A program made the position numbers and the translations under genes. This document shows positions 13,827 to 22,000 of a stretch of DNA of 22,439 nt, one piece after another; the stretch's first letter is position 1; each line of letters starts with the position of its first letter. This DNA is from SZUA-365 sp034002405. Lineage in GTDB: Bacteria; Bacteroidota; Ignavibacteria; SZUA-365. Below the pieces are notes generated by a model, which saw only the letters and a program-made list of their open reading frames with translations, was not told the origin of the DNA and made no database searches. The stretch is from positions 1 through 22,439 of the forward strand of contig JAVFAS010000058.1 in assembly GCA_034002405.1 (NCBI GenBank). The letters are read 5' to 3'.

Positions 13827-14708
13827 ATGAAGCCAGTGTTCATGCGACGTGGGGTGCGGGACGGAAACCAATCTGCCCGTCGATGCGGGATGCTACTCTC
13901 CGTTCTTCTTGTGTTGTCCGCATGTTCCTCGATCGATCTTCCGACGGTGGAGGAATCAGACGCGCGCATCGCGCGGCTGCGGTCGGATCTTGCGCGGGCG
14001 GAAGCACCCCTCCGCTCCTACGCGCAGCGTCTGACACCGCGGAAGGACATGAAAACCGCGATCGATCCCGAGGTCCTCAACCGCGTTCTCAAGGCCGTGG
14101 CCACGCACCGCAGCGATGACATGCGCATCGTTTTCCCGGCGACCCGGCCACTGCTCGAGGAGCGCAAGCAAATCCTCGGCTTCCATTACACCAACCGTCT
14201 CGACATCGACAGTGGCGCGGTCACGCTGAATCTCCGGCGCGCGGAGCTTCGGGGCGTACGCGGCGGTGTGGTGCGGGCACTTCTCGAACTCGAGGGAACA
14301 GGCCGCATCGCCGTGTCCGGGAAGTATGGCGGAGTACCCGCCAGTGCTTCACCGCGCATCGAACTGTCGCTGAAGGACTCGATCACTTTTCGTGTGAAAA
14401 CCAACGAGAAGGGGGCGATCAGCCTGATTCCCGCCCGGCAGACGGTGCTCCTGTCGACGACCTTCCATGTCAGCCTGCTGGGTTGGGAAATCCCGTGGAA
14501 CGAGAAGACGCCGTTGCAACTCGACGAACTTTTGCAGCCGATCACCATGCCGGGAATCCTTGCCGGAGAGATTACACTCCCCGCGCCGGCGAGAGAATAC
14601 AGCAGCGGGAGATACGAATTCGTGTCCGTCCCGGTCGTCATCCGGCGGACGGAAGCCGGGACGGCGAACGGCAGGATCGAGATCCAGGCGGACGTCGAGT
14701 ATCGCTGA
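13827..14708 (+). CDS. Unrecognised lipoprotein B, partner of lipoprotein A
   Basis: A 293-residue lipoprotein starting 3 nt after lipoprotein A, with a good ribosome site GAGGTGA before the ATG at 13827. The signal sequence has an unusually long basic n-region (21 residues) before MLLSVLLVLSAC (lipobox LSAC, Cys 33). A later start at 13890 would give a more usual leader but has a weaker ribosome site. Residues ~42-62 are helical and charged. The rest is strand-rich: LGFHYTNRLDIDSG, VTLNLRRAELRG, LLELEGTGRIAVSGKYGG, IELSLKDSITFRVKT, then LLGWEIPWNEKTPL and a C-terminal IEIQADVEYR. No known family is recognised. It ends only 16 nt from the stop of the converging gene, with no terminator between them. 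Confidence 0.8.
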   Translation: MKPVFMRRGVRDGNQSARRCGMLLSVLLVLSACSSIDLPTVEESDARIARLRSDLARAEAPLRSYAQRLTPRKDMKTAIDPEVLNRVLKAVATHRSDDMRIVFPATRPLLEERKQILGFHYTNRLDIDSGAVTLNLRRAELRGVRGGVVRALLELEGTGRIAVSGKYGGVPASASPRIELSLKDSITFRVKTNEKGAISLIPARQTVLLSTTFHVSLLGWEIPWNEKTPLQLDELLQPITMPGILAGEITLPAPAREYSSGRYEFVSVPVVIRRTEAGTANGRIEIQADVEYR

Positions 14709-14724
14709 CCCGCGCGATCTCGAT

Positions 14725-17700
14725 TTATTTCACCAACGTCATCCGAATCATCCGCGTCTGGCCACCATGCGCGAGCACCGCGAGATAGGTGCCATTGGCC
14801 AGGCCCGTCGCGTCAAACCGCGTCCGGTGCACTCCCTCGCTGAGTGTTCCGCCGATGGGTGTCGCCACGATCCGTCCGAGTTGGTCGAAAATCACGAGCG
14901 TCGTGTACCCGGTATCGGGAATCCGGAATTCAATATCCGTAGTCGGATTGAATGGGTTCGGGATGTTCTGTCCGAGCGCGAGTCCTTCCGGCAGCGCCAC
15001 CAGCCGTTTCCCGCCCTCCTCGCAGATGCCACGCACGAGAAGGCTGCCGTCGGTCGTCGCGGTGGCGGCGGTGCCATGCGTCCATGCCAGGTTCTCGAGC
15101 CGTAATGGGGTCGTGTCGCTGTTGCCCAGCATGACCAGGCAGGTGATTTCCGCCTGGGCACCGGTCGCGGGCGAGGCCGGCTGATCGATGGTCAGACGCG
15201 TCCGGAGGTCTCCACCCTCGGGAATGGTGGTCATCGTGACAGTCCCGGTTGACGACACCGCTGATTCCGGCCAGAGAATGGAGCGGTTGAACACGATGTC
15301 CGCCGTGAGTCCGCGCGTGCCGGTGATGTCCAGGTTGTTCGCGGCCGTGAGCGTGAGGGGGATGGTGACGCGGCTGCCGATTTCCGCCTCGAGATCGGGG
15401 AGCGCGAACGCGGACATCGCGGATTGAATGCTCCCGCGCAGGGGAATCCGCAGGGAGTCGTCGCAGACCTGCGTGGTGAAAATCGCAAGTTGGTCGGTGA
15501 TGTCGCCGGAACTCATCGCATCGAAACGCAAGGTGATCGGAAGCGTCTCGCCCGGTTGCAGCACCGTGTCGCGCGTTGCCGGTGTCGTGATGGCGATTTC
15601 AGGACCGGACGGTCCGGAAATGCGGACGCGCATGGGTGTGCCCTGTGGATTCGTCACGGTGACACCTCCCGTCGCGGACGCGCCGTACCCGAGTGTGCCG
15701 AAATCAATGAAGGGCGGCGCGATGTCCGCGCTGTGCGGCGCGAAACGGTATGCGAGCGGGACGAGCATGTCGGTCCCGCACAGCGGTGCGGTGGCGTGGA
15801 TCTGCGCGAGGAAATTTCCGTATGCGCCCGCGGGGGGATCGAGTTCAACCTGCAAGTCGAAGTCCGCTCCCGCGGCGATCCGCACCGGCCAGCTGCGCGG
15901 GGCGATGCGGAATCCCGTTCCGTTGACCGTGCCGGTGTCGACCGTGAGGTCCATCGCCACCGTCCCGTGGTTCGTGTACGTGAATGCGACCGTGCGCGGG
16001 AATTCGCAGATGTAGCGTTCTCCGAGATCAATCGCCGTGGGTTGGACCGTCATGAAGACCGAATCCTTCCGTGCGTTGTACGCGAGTTGCACAAGCGGTT
16101 CGTTTTCCGCGTCACTGAGAATGTCCAAAATGAAGCCGCGCACGGCCCCTTTCACCTGGGGACGGAATTCCAGCGTGACATCCTCGCTCCCCCCGGGAGG
16201 GATAATCAAGGGAGTAGCGGGTCCGATAATCTCGAAGTCAGCCGGATTCGTCCCGGCCTTGCGGAGTTCGTGCACGGTGAGCGGGAGTCCACCCGTGTTG
16301 CGAAGGGTCGCGGTGGCGGTGGAGGTTTGTTCGTCGGGACAGAGGAGATTCGCGAATGTCGTCTGTGTGTATGCAATCGCCGGTTTGCGCGAGGAGGACG
16401 CCTGGAGCAGGACCCACAGCGAGTCGGGGCAGGGCGCGTTGGTGTGGAAGAATACCGCACCGGCCGCGCTTCCTTCGTCCTGCGGGAAATACGAGAAGTT
16501 CAGCACGAGGCTGTCGCCTGGCTGCAGGGTGTCCGGCAGCAGGATACCGCCGGCCAGCACCAGCAGGGTATCATAGGCGCCGACCGAGTCGCGGAGGACG
16601 ATGCTGTCGCGCAATGCGAAGGGGGGATTGATGAACGCCAGCGCCGTGCTGTCGAGCACCATTGCCGCGAGGGTTGGATTCCGCAGGACCAGGGACGCGT
16701 GCGTGGTGTCGCCCACCGCGGCGAAATTGAAGACCACCGGATTGGGTTCGGCCACCAGGGCGGTGGGGACAAGATTCCCGCGCACAACAAGATCCTCGGT
16801 GAAGTTGCACGGCGTTGTTTCGAAGGTCACGCGTCCTTCGAAATGCCCGTTCACGGATGGATGCACCAGCACGGTCACCGTATCGACCTGGCCAGGCAGG
16901 AGGGTGCGGGAAAATTGTCCGGGAAAGCTCACGACGCCGGGCAGTTCGCTTGCGATCGAATCGATGACCGCGTTCACCGTGCCTTCGTTCTTCACGAGGA
17001 ACGTGAATTCCACCGGTACCGTGCAGGAATAGAGTTCGCCCGCGTCGATCGTGTCGGGCTCGATTACCGTGCGGACGGTATCCTTGCGTCCGGTGAGCGG
17101 CATGCTGATGATCGGACTTCCCGGGACGTTTGTCTCGAGTTCGAGTATCGCGCTGAAGTCGCCCGTGCCGGCCGGGAAGAAGCGCAGTGGAACCTGCAAT
17201 GTGTCCTCGGGTTGCATGATCACCTGCGGGGGAATGGCGAACCCGTCACGGAAGGTAAACAGCGCGCTGTCCGCACCCGTGATGCGCGCGGACAGCATGG
17301 TAATGACCTGATTGCCGGTGTTGGAGAAGAGGGCCGCGTCATCGCTCCAGGTATCGGGACAGCGCAGCGCCGCGAATGCGGGTGGAGTGCCCTGCAGGTC
17401 GGTCACGGTCTTGATGATTTCCCAGAGATCGTCGCTCTTGTCGGCGAGCGGCGGGACATATCCCCACACACGGATACGCTCGTCGTTGGCACCGGAGACG
17501 ATCAGACGCGTGCGGCGATCGAACACGGCGGCATTGACCGTGCCTGTGTGTCCGCTCAGCGTGTGCAGGGCCGTCCCGCCGCGACCATCCCAGATTCGCA
17601 GGGTGTTGTCGGCGGAAGCGGAGAGCACACGCGTCGCGGCATTGGCGAGTCGCACCGAGCGCACCGGGGCATTGTGGCCGTTGAGCGTGCGGATGACCTG

Positions 17701-19803
17701 CCATGTGCGTGTGTTCCAGAGACGGACCGAGCGGTCGTCGGATCCTGACCCGATGACAAATCCGTCGTTGGAAATATCGATCGCGCGGACCGGATTGTTA
17801 TGGCCGGTGAGCTGTCGGATGCGTGTGCCGTTGGAGAAATCGAGGATGGCGATGGCATTGCCGCTCGCGGATGCGACGAAGGTATTGCGCGGATCGATTC
17901 CCGCGGCACCGTCGGCATGTGTGTCACCATTGTGTGTCCATGCCCGGGACCAGTCCGCGGTGCGCCAGAGAATGACATTCCCCGTGCTGCCACCGACCAG
18001 TGTCGCGCCGTCGGCGGAGAATGCAACACTGTGCACCGTGCCGCTCGGACCGGTGAGTTCCTGCACCATCGCACCACTGCGCGTATCCCAGATGCGTACG
18101 CGCGCATCGGCACCGCCCGTTGCGAGGAATCGCATGTTCGGCGAAAAGGCGACGGCATTCGCGCTCCCTGTATGGGCGTTGAGCAGCGTCACGAACGCCG
18201 CATCCTTGGGATAAAAGATTTTCACCTGTCCATTCGCCAACGCGGCGGCGGTGAGCGTTCCGCTCTCCGCCACGGCCACATCGGTGACCGCGGCCGGCTG
18301 CTCGCCGGTCCAGACACCATCGAGCGAGGTGATCCGCTCTTCCTTCGTGAGCACCAGTCCAAGACATTCATCACTCGGCGTGTCGGGCACGCGCCAGTTA
18401 TAGAAGAAATTGTAGGCGTTGTTTGTCATCGAGGACCAATTCGATCCGGCATCCGTGCTGTACTCGAGTTCCGCCGCTTGCGTGCCGCTGATGCCGATCC
18501 ACGACCAGCGGAAGGTGGTGCCGCTGAACATTTTCTCTCCGCCATTCGGTGCGATGAGTTTCATCGGCGCCGGGTCGAACACCCCGCCGGAAAGCACGAT
18601 GCCATCCTGGCAGGGAGCGTCGCTGGTGATGCGGAGCGGGGACACGACGCGGTCGGTGTTCACCGGCCGGTATTGGATCGTCAGCGTTCGTGACTGTCCG
18701 GGACCGAGCGTGAACGGTGGCGCACTGCCGCCATAGTTGGTGATGCGAAACGCGCTTTCGGTGGTGGAGATGGCGCTGACGTTGATCGTGATGCCGCGAG
18801 ACGTGATGACCACGTTCTCGTTGCGGGTCTGACCGCCCGCCACCGTGCCGAAATCCACCAGTGATGTGCTGGCGTCCAGCCAGGCCATGTCCGCCTGCGG
18901 CACCGTGACGCTGGTTGACTGCGTGACCGTCCGGCCATTTTTCCGCAGCGTGACGGAGATTTGCCGCTCGGTGTCGCAGCCATCGGTCCGATAGATTAAT
19001 GTGCAGGGTTGGTAGATGAAAATCTGATCACCGATCTCCTTGAAAATCGCCTGCGCGCTTTGGATGGTCGTCACATTCTCGAACCACTTTCCTCCGGTCT
19101 GTTGCGCGATACGGCGCAGATTGTAATTGATGGTGTTGGGGGAAATGGACACCGTGAAGACCTTGATGTTCGCCGCGCGTGCCGCGGTGATGATCGAATT
19201 CTCTTCCGCGGCGGTGAGATTTTCGAAGGCATCGGTCATGAACACGACATACCGCTCGCCCGGGAGATTCTTCGTGACATCCACCGCGCCGCTCCCCGCA
19301 TTGAGAAACGCACCGATGAAGTCCGTTCCACCGCCCGACGCGGTCAGTCCACTGATCGTGTTCAGAATGGGGGTTTTGTTGGTGGTGTAGGGAAGCACGA
19401 TCGTGGTGTTGTCCCCGAAGGTGGTGATCACACTGCCCGCCGGGGGGTAGGAGAGATCGTTGACCAACTGGGATGACGCGTCCTTCATGTTCTGCAGACG
19501 CGCATCGATGGTCATGCTGAAGCTGATGTCGAACGTGAAGGTGATCGAGATCGGCGGGGTGACGGGTGGGGGACAGGAGACGGAGAGTACCGGACGCGGA
19601 ATTCCGTTTTCCACCACCGTGAAATCCGACGGACTGAAGGTCTGGATTGCCTTGTTCGCCGCGTCGAGCGCCTCGAAGCTGATGGCAATCTCGGGAAAGC
19701 CGCGGCCGTCGGCGCCGAACACATTGAACGTGAGCTGCGCGCGCGCGGGCAGCACGAGCGTGACAAGGCAAAGCAGCAGGGCGATCGGTAACGAGCGTGT
19801 CAT
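14725..19803 (-). CDS. Giant T9SS surface protein: VWA, nested WD40 propeller, choice-of-anchor D repeats, cohesin-like domain
   Basis: A 1692-residue exported protein. Start at ATG 19803 (MTRSLPIALLLCLVTLVLPARAQ, signal peptide) behind AGGAAAGGAAG; the open frame reaches a TTG at 19830. Order of domains: VWA ~84-260 with complete MIDAS (DISFS, GGT, MTDAF); choice-of-anchor D/ASH-like repeat ~300-405 (DFGTVAGGQTRNENVVITS); Ig-like 'PNGGE...W...YSTDAGSNW' domain ~408-490; WD40 propeller ~500-785 with seven blades (ending VKIFY, VRIWD, VILWR, AILDF, VRLWN, LRIWD, IRVWG); the final strand of the Ig-like domain ~790; four or more further ASH-like repeats to ~1470; cohesin-like domain ~1478-1590 (EIGSRVTIPLTL, ADIVFNRSIL); T9SS type A sorting domain (GQNIPNPFNPTTDIEF, IFDQLGRIV, MIRMTLVK). 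Expected on the cell surface as a binding scaffold. It is 23 nt downstream of the barrel/OmpA gene and probably co-transcribed. Confidence 0.9.
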   Translation of the reverse strand: MTRSLPIALLLCLVTLVLPARAQLTFNVFGADGRGFPEIAISFEALDAANKAIQTFSPSDFTVVENGIPRPVLSVSCPPPVTPPISITFTFDISFSMTIDARLQNMKDASSQLVNDLSYPPAGSVITTFGDNTTIVLPYTTNKTPILNTISGLTASGGGTDFIGAFLNAGSGAVDVTKNLPGERYVVFMTDAFENLTAAEENSIITAARAANIKVFTVSISPNTINYNLRRIAQQTGGKWFENVTTIQSAQAIFKEIGDQIFIYQPCTLIYRTDGCDTERQISVTLRKNGRTVTQSTSVTVPQADMAWLDASTSLVDFGTVAGGQTRNENVVITSRGITINVSAISTTESAFRITNYGGSAPPFTLGPGQSRTLTIQYRPVNTDRVVSPLRITSDAPCQDGIVLSGGVFDPAPMKLIAPNGGEKMFSGTTFRWSWIGISGTQAAELEYSTDAGSNWSSMTNNAYNFFYNWRVPDTPSDECLGLVLTKEERITSLDGVWTGEQPAAVTDVAVAESGTLTAAALANGQVKIFYPKDAAFVTLLNAHTGSANAVAFSPNMRFLATGGADARVRIWDTRSGAMVQELTGPSGTVHSVAFSADGATLVGGSTGNVILWRTADWSRAWTHNGDTHADGAAGIDPRNTFVASASGNAIAILDFSNGTRIRQLTGHNNPVRAIDISNDGFVIGSGSDDRSVRLWNTRTWQVIRTLNGHNAPVRSVRLANAATRVLSASADNTLRIWDGRGGTALHTLSGHTGTVNAAVFDRRTRLIVSGANDERIRVWGYVPPLADKSDDLWEIIKTVTDLQGTPPAFAALRCPDTWSDDAALFSNTGNQVITMLSARITGADSALFTFRDGFAIPPQVIMQPEDTLQVPLRFFPAGTGDFSAILELETNVPGSPIISMPLTGRKDTVRTVIEPDTIDAGELYSCTVPVEFTFLVKNEGTVNAVIDSIASELPGVVSFPGQFSRTLLPGQVDTVTVLVHPSVNGHFEGRVTFETTPCNFTEDLVVRGNLVPTALVAEPNPVVFNFAAVGDTTHASLVLRNPTLAAMVLDSTALAFINPPFALRDSIVLRDSVGAYDTLLVLAGGILLPDTLQPGDSLVLNFSYFPQDEGSAAGAVFFHTNAPCPDSLWVLLQASSSRKPAIAYTQTTFANLLCPDEQTSTATATLRNTGGLPLTVHELRKAGTNPADFEIIGPATPLIIPPGGSEDVTLEFRPQVKGAVRGFILDILSDAENEPLVQLAYNARKDSVFMTVQPTAIDLGERYICEFPRTVAFTYTNHGTVAMDLTVDTGTVNGTGFRIAPRSWPVRIAAGADFDLQVELDPPAGAYGNFLAQIHATAPLCGTDMLVPLAYRFAPHSADIAPPFIDFGTLGYGASATGGVTVTNPQGTPMRVRISGPSGPEIAITTPATRDTVLQPGETLPITLRFDAMSSGDITDQLAIFTTQVCDDSLRIPLRGSIQSAMSAFALPDLEAEIGSRVTIPLTLTAANNLDITGTRGLTADIVFNRSILWPESAVSSTGTVTMTTIPEGGDLRTRLTIDQPASPATGAQAEITCLVMLGNSDTTPLRLENLAWTHGTAATATTDGSLLVRGICEEGGKRLVALPEGLALGQNIPNPFNPTTDIEFRIPDTGYTTLVIFDQLGRIVATPIGGTLSEGVHRTRFDATGLANGTYLAVLAHGGQTRMIRMTLVK

Positions 19804-19809
19804 GTGTGT

Positions 19810-19820
19810 CTTCCTTTCCT
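19810..19820 (-). promoter_or_regulatory. Ribosome binding site AGGAAAGGAAG for the 14725-19803 gene
   Basis: On the minus strand AGGAAAGGAAG precedes the ATG at 19803 with a 6-nt spacer. It settles the start there rather than at the ATG at 19827 or TTG at 19830, which overlap the upstream gene's stop codon and lack a site. Confidence 0.75.
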
Positions 19821-19826
19821 GATCCA

Positions 19827-21833
19827 TCAATCCAATCCCGTTTCCACGACGATCTGGACGGTCCGGCAGTAGTTGCGTCCTTCCGGCAGTTCGTTGTCGA
19901 ACAGCAGTCGGTCGCTTCCCACGGCCTCGAGTTGCACATCCACGCCGCGCAACCCGGCGCCGAGAGCGGTGCGCACGGATTCGCAGCGCTCAAGCGCGAG
20001 TTTGCGGTTGATTTCCTGCGACCCGGTGCGATCGGCGAATCCGTAAATCGTCACACGCGACGATGGCGTGATGGCTTCGCGCACGATATCGAGAATGCGC
20101 TGGTTCTCACCGCCGATCGCGCTGCTCTTGAAGTCGAAGAGAATGAGGCTGAAACGGTCGATGCGGCGGTTGCCGCGCTGCTCGATCACTTCCGTGGTTC
20201 GTGTCTCGGTCTCGAACGGCAGGGCCACGCGCGCGGTGCGCATCTGTCCCGCGCGGTCGGTCACCTCGAACACCACGTCGACCGAACGTCCCGCTTCCGG
20301 CAGGCGCGTCGTATCAAGCTGCCATTCGAGCTGCGTCGGTTCACCCTCACCGCGGAAGTCCGCATATGTTGTCTCGCCCTGGGTCACATCCACCGACCAT
20401 CGTCGGACGCCAGCCTCGGCGGTGACTTCCGGTCGCAGCACGATGGTCGGCGTCGAGACACTTTGTTCGACGGACTGCCAGCGGACCGGTGCGGTCACGG
20501 CCCAGATGTCCGAACTGATTTCCACGCGGCGGGCCTCCTGCTGTCCCTCCAGCGTCTCGATCGTGGGCGCTTCCCGCGGGAGGTTTCTCGCGGTGACACG
20601 GATGCGTTGCGGATCGAGCTTCCAGACGGAGACAAGATAGTCGCGGACCGCTTCGGCGCGGCGTTGGGAGAGCGCGCGGTTGTTCTTTTCCGCTCCTGTC
20701 GCGTTGTTGCAGCCGGTCAGCGTCAACCGCGCCCGCGGATGCGCACGCATGCGCGAACCGATGATATTCAGCATTTCCGCATAGATGCCCAGCGTGTTGT
20801 TGGGAAGCGCGGTTTCGTCGAAGGTTCCGGTCTCATTCTCCTGGATTACATGCAGACTCGTCGCCGCGAGCGCGTCGCCTTCCTGCGGGAAGAAAACATA
20901 CGGCAACAGCGGAAAAAGCTCGGAGCGTGTCAAGCGCTCGACGATCACCCGGGCGTCCTCGCGCAGCGTACCGTCCGACGCCTTCGCGAATACGCGGATG
21001 CCGCTTTCGAGCACGGGCGGTGGAGGCGGAGGAGGTGGTGGCGGGGGCGGAGGCGCTTTCGGGATGTGGTAGAGCAGGGCCAGCGAACCTTCCACGCCAT
21101 GCGCGGCCCAGTCCACGCCTCCCGAGAGGGAGGACGCGGCCAGGCGAACGCTCGCTTCCGGCCACAGTGACCAGCGTTCTCCAAGCATGAACCCATATCG
21201 GAGTCCCGCGGAGAAGCCGATCGACAGCGATGCCGCTTCCGGCATCGCGCCGTTGAAATGATTGCGCGATCGTTCGAGATCGTCGTACGTGAGATCCGTC
21301 GGACGCACGATCTCCTCGGTCTGTTCGACATCATTGCCGAGCAGGTACGCGAGATGTGGACCGGTGAAAAGGGTTAGTGCGGATCCCGCGAGGGGACGAA
21401 AGCCAATGGTCGGACGAAAATCCAGCGCCGTCGTCGCCGACGTCAGCCGGTGTTCCACCGCGGCGGGTTCCGGACCGCGCGGGGTGAGGACCGGGCCGAT
21501 CTCCTCTTCCGATGTCAGCGTGGCGGAGTAGTCCGCGGAACGGAGCAGCAGATGCAGCGACCACGCATCATCGATCACCAGACGTGCGACCGCGCCGAAA
21601 CCCAGTCCCGTGCCGTCACCGCCATCATACCCCGCACAGCAGCTGGGGATGCCTGGCAGTTTCGAAAATGTGGCGGCGTGCATGTTGCCGAGAATACCGG
21701 CGGAGATGCCGATGGCCGGACGATCCATGGGCAGACCGTCGTCGGGCGTCGCCCCGCCCGACTGCGCCGCGACGGGCGGACACAGCAGTACGACGGCGAA
21801 TAACGGGAGGAGTCCCACAAGGGAAGTTCGCAC
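19827..21833 (-). CDS. Outer-membrane barrel fused to two OmpA-like domains
   Basis: A 668-residue protein from a GTG at 21833, behind AGG and giving a clean signal peptide (VRTSLVGLLPLFAVVLLCPPVAAQ); a TTG at 21857 would add eight residues. Residues ~25-240 form a beta-barrel with PSCCAGYDGGDGTGLGFG in an early loop, related to the barrel at 9981-10808. A run of 13 prolines (~260-273) leads to a first OmpA-like domain (~334-441: LTLTGCNNATG, ALSQRRAEAVRDYL, EARRVEI), then an Ig-like strand domain (~445-560), then a second OmpA-like domain (~565-668: LFDFKSSAIGGENQRILDIV, TIYGFADRTGSQEINRKLAL, YCRTVQIVVE). The NRRVEI signature is altered in both (ARRVEI and CRTVQI) though one arginine is kept in each. 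Role inferred: outer-membrane barrel tied to peptidoglycan, serving the large T9SS protein encoded immediately downstream. Confidence 0.87.
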   Translation of the reverse strand: MRTSLVGLLPLFAVVLLCPPVAAQSGGATPDDGLPMDRPAIGISAGILGNMHAATFSKLPGIPSCCAGYDGGDGTGLGFGAVARLVIDDAWSLHLLLRSADYSATLTSEEEIGPVLTPRGPEPAAVEHRLTSATTALDFRPTIGFRPLAGSALTLFTGPHLAYLLGNDVEQTEEIVRPTDLTYDDLERSRNHFNGAMPEAASLSIGFSAGLRYGFMLGERWSLWPEASVRLAASSLSGGVDWAAHGVEGSLALLYHIPKAPPPPPPPPPPPPPVLESGIRVFAKASDGTLREDARVIVERLTRSELFPLLPYVFFPQEGDALAATSLHVIQENETGTFDETALPNNTLGIYAEMLNIIGSRMRAHPRARLTLTGCNNATGAEKNNRALSQRRAEAVRDYLVSVWKLDPQRIRVTARNLPREAPTIETLEGQQEARRVEISSDIWAVTAPVRWQSVEQSVSTPTIVLRPEVTAEAGVRRWSVDVTQGETTYADFRGEGEPTQLEWQLDTTRLPEAGRSVDVVFEVTDRAGQMRTARVALPFETETRTTEVIEQRGNRRIDRFSLILFDFKSSAIGGENQRILDIVREAITPSSRVTIYGFADRTGSQEINRKLALERCESVRTALGAGLRGVDVQLEAVGSDRLLFDNELPEGRNYCRTVQIVVETGLD
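21015..21053. repeat. GGN-rich tract coding for 13 prolines
   Basis: Thirteen consecutive CCN codons on the minus strand appear on the plus (template) strand as a run of NGG triplets. It encodes the rigid linker between barrel and OmpA domains of the 19827-21833 protein. Codon choice is mixed, so this is not a pure microsatellite. The G-rich strand could form two-tetrad G-quadruplexes, which is speculative. Confidence 0.8.
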
Positions 21834-21882
21834 GGGATACCTGTGGTGGATGAGCAATCAGACGGCGCAATAGACGCGTGAA

Positions 21883-21914
21883 GGAAATTACGTGACCCGC
21901 GGGTGAAATGAAAA
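21883..21914 (-). promoter_or_regulatory. Weak candidate promoter for the 21833-14725 operon
   Basis: On the minus strand TTTT (complement of 21911-21914) is followed after 20 nt by TAATTTCC (complement of 21883-21890), a partial fit to TTTG-N20-TAnnTTTG. It would give a leader of roughly 40 nt. The region 21834-22000 is the divergent control region for this operon and the DUF4153-type gene; I saw no convincing promoter for the latter. Confidence 0.3.
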
Positions 21915-22000
21915 CGCGGCGCATGGATTTTGGGATGATGTGTTTCGGAAGAGGTTTTGTAAGTTATCCGCATCTGTTATTCCGGAAAAAGGATACCTCC

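Noticed and set aside
15424..17748. 774-codon open frame on the plus strand
   Set aside because: Antisense shadow of the VWA/WD40 protein; low-complexity Arg/Gly/Asp-rich translation with no domain.
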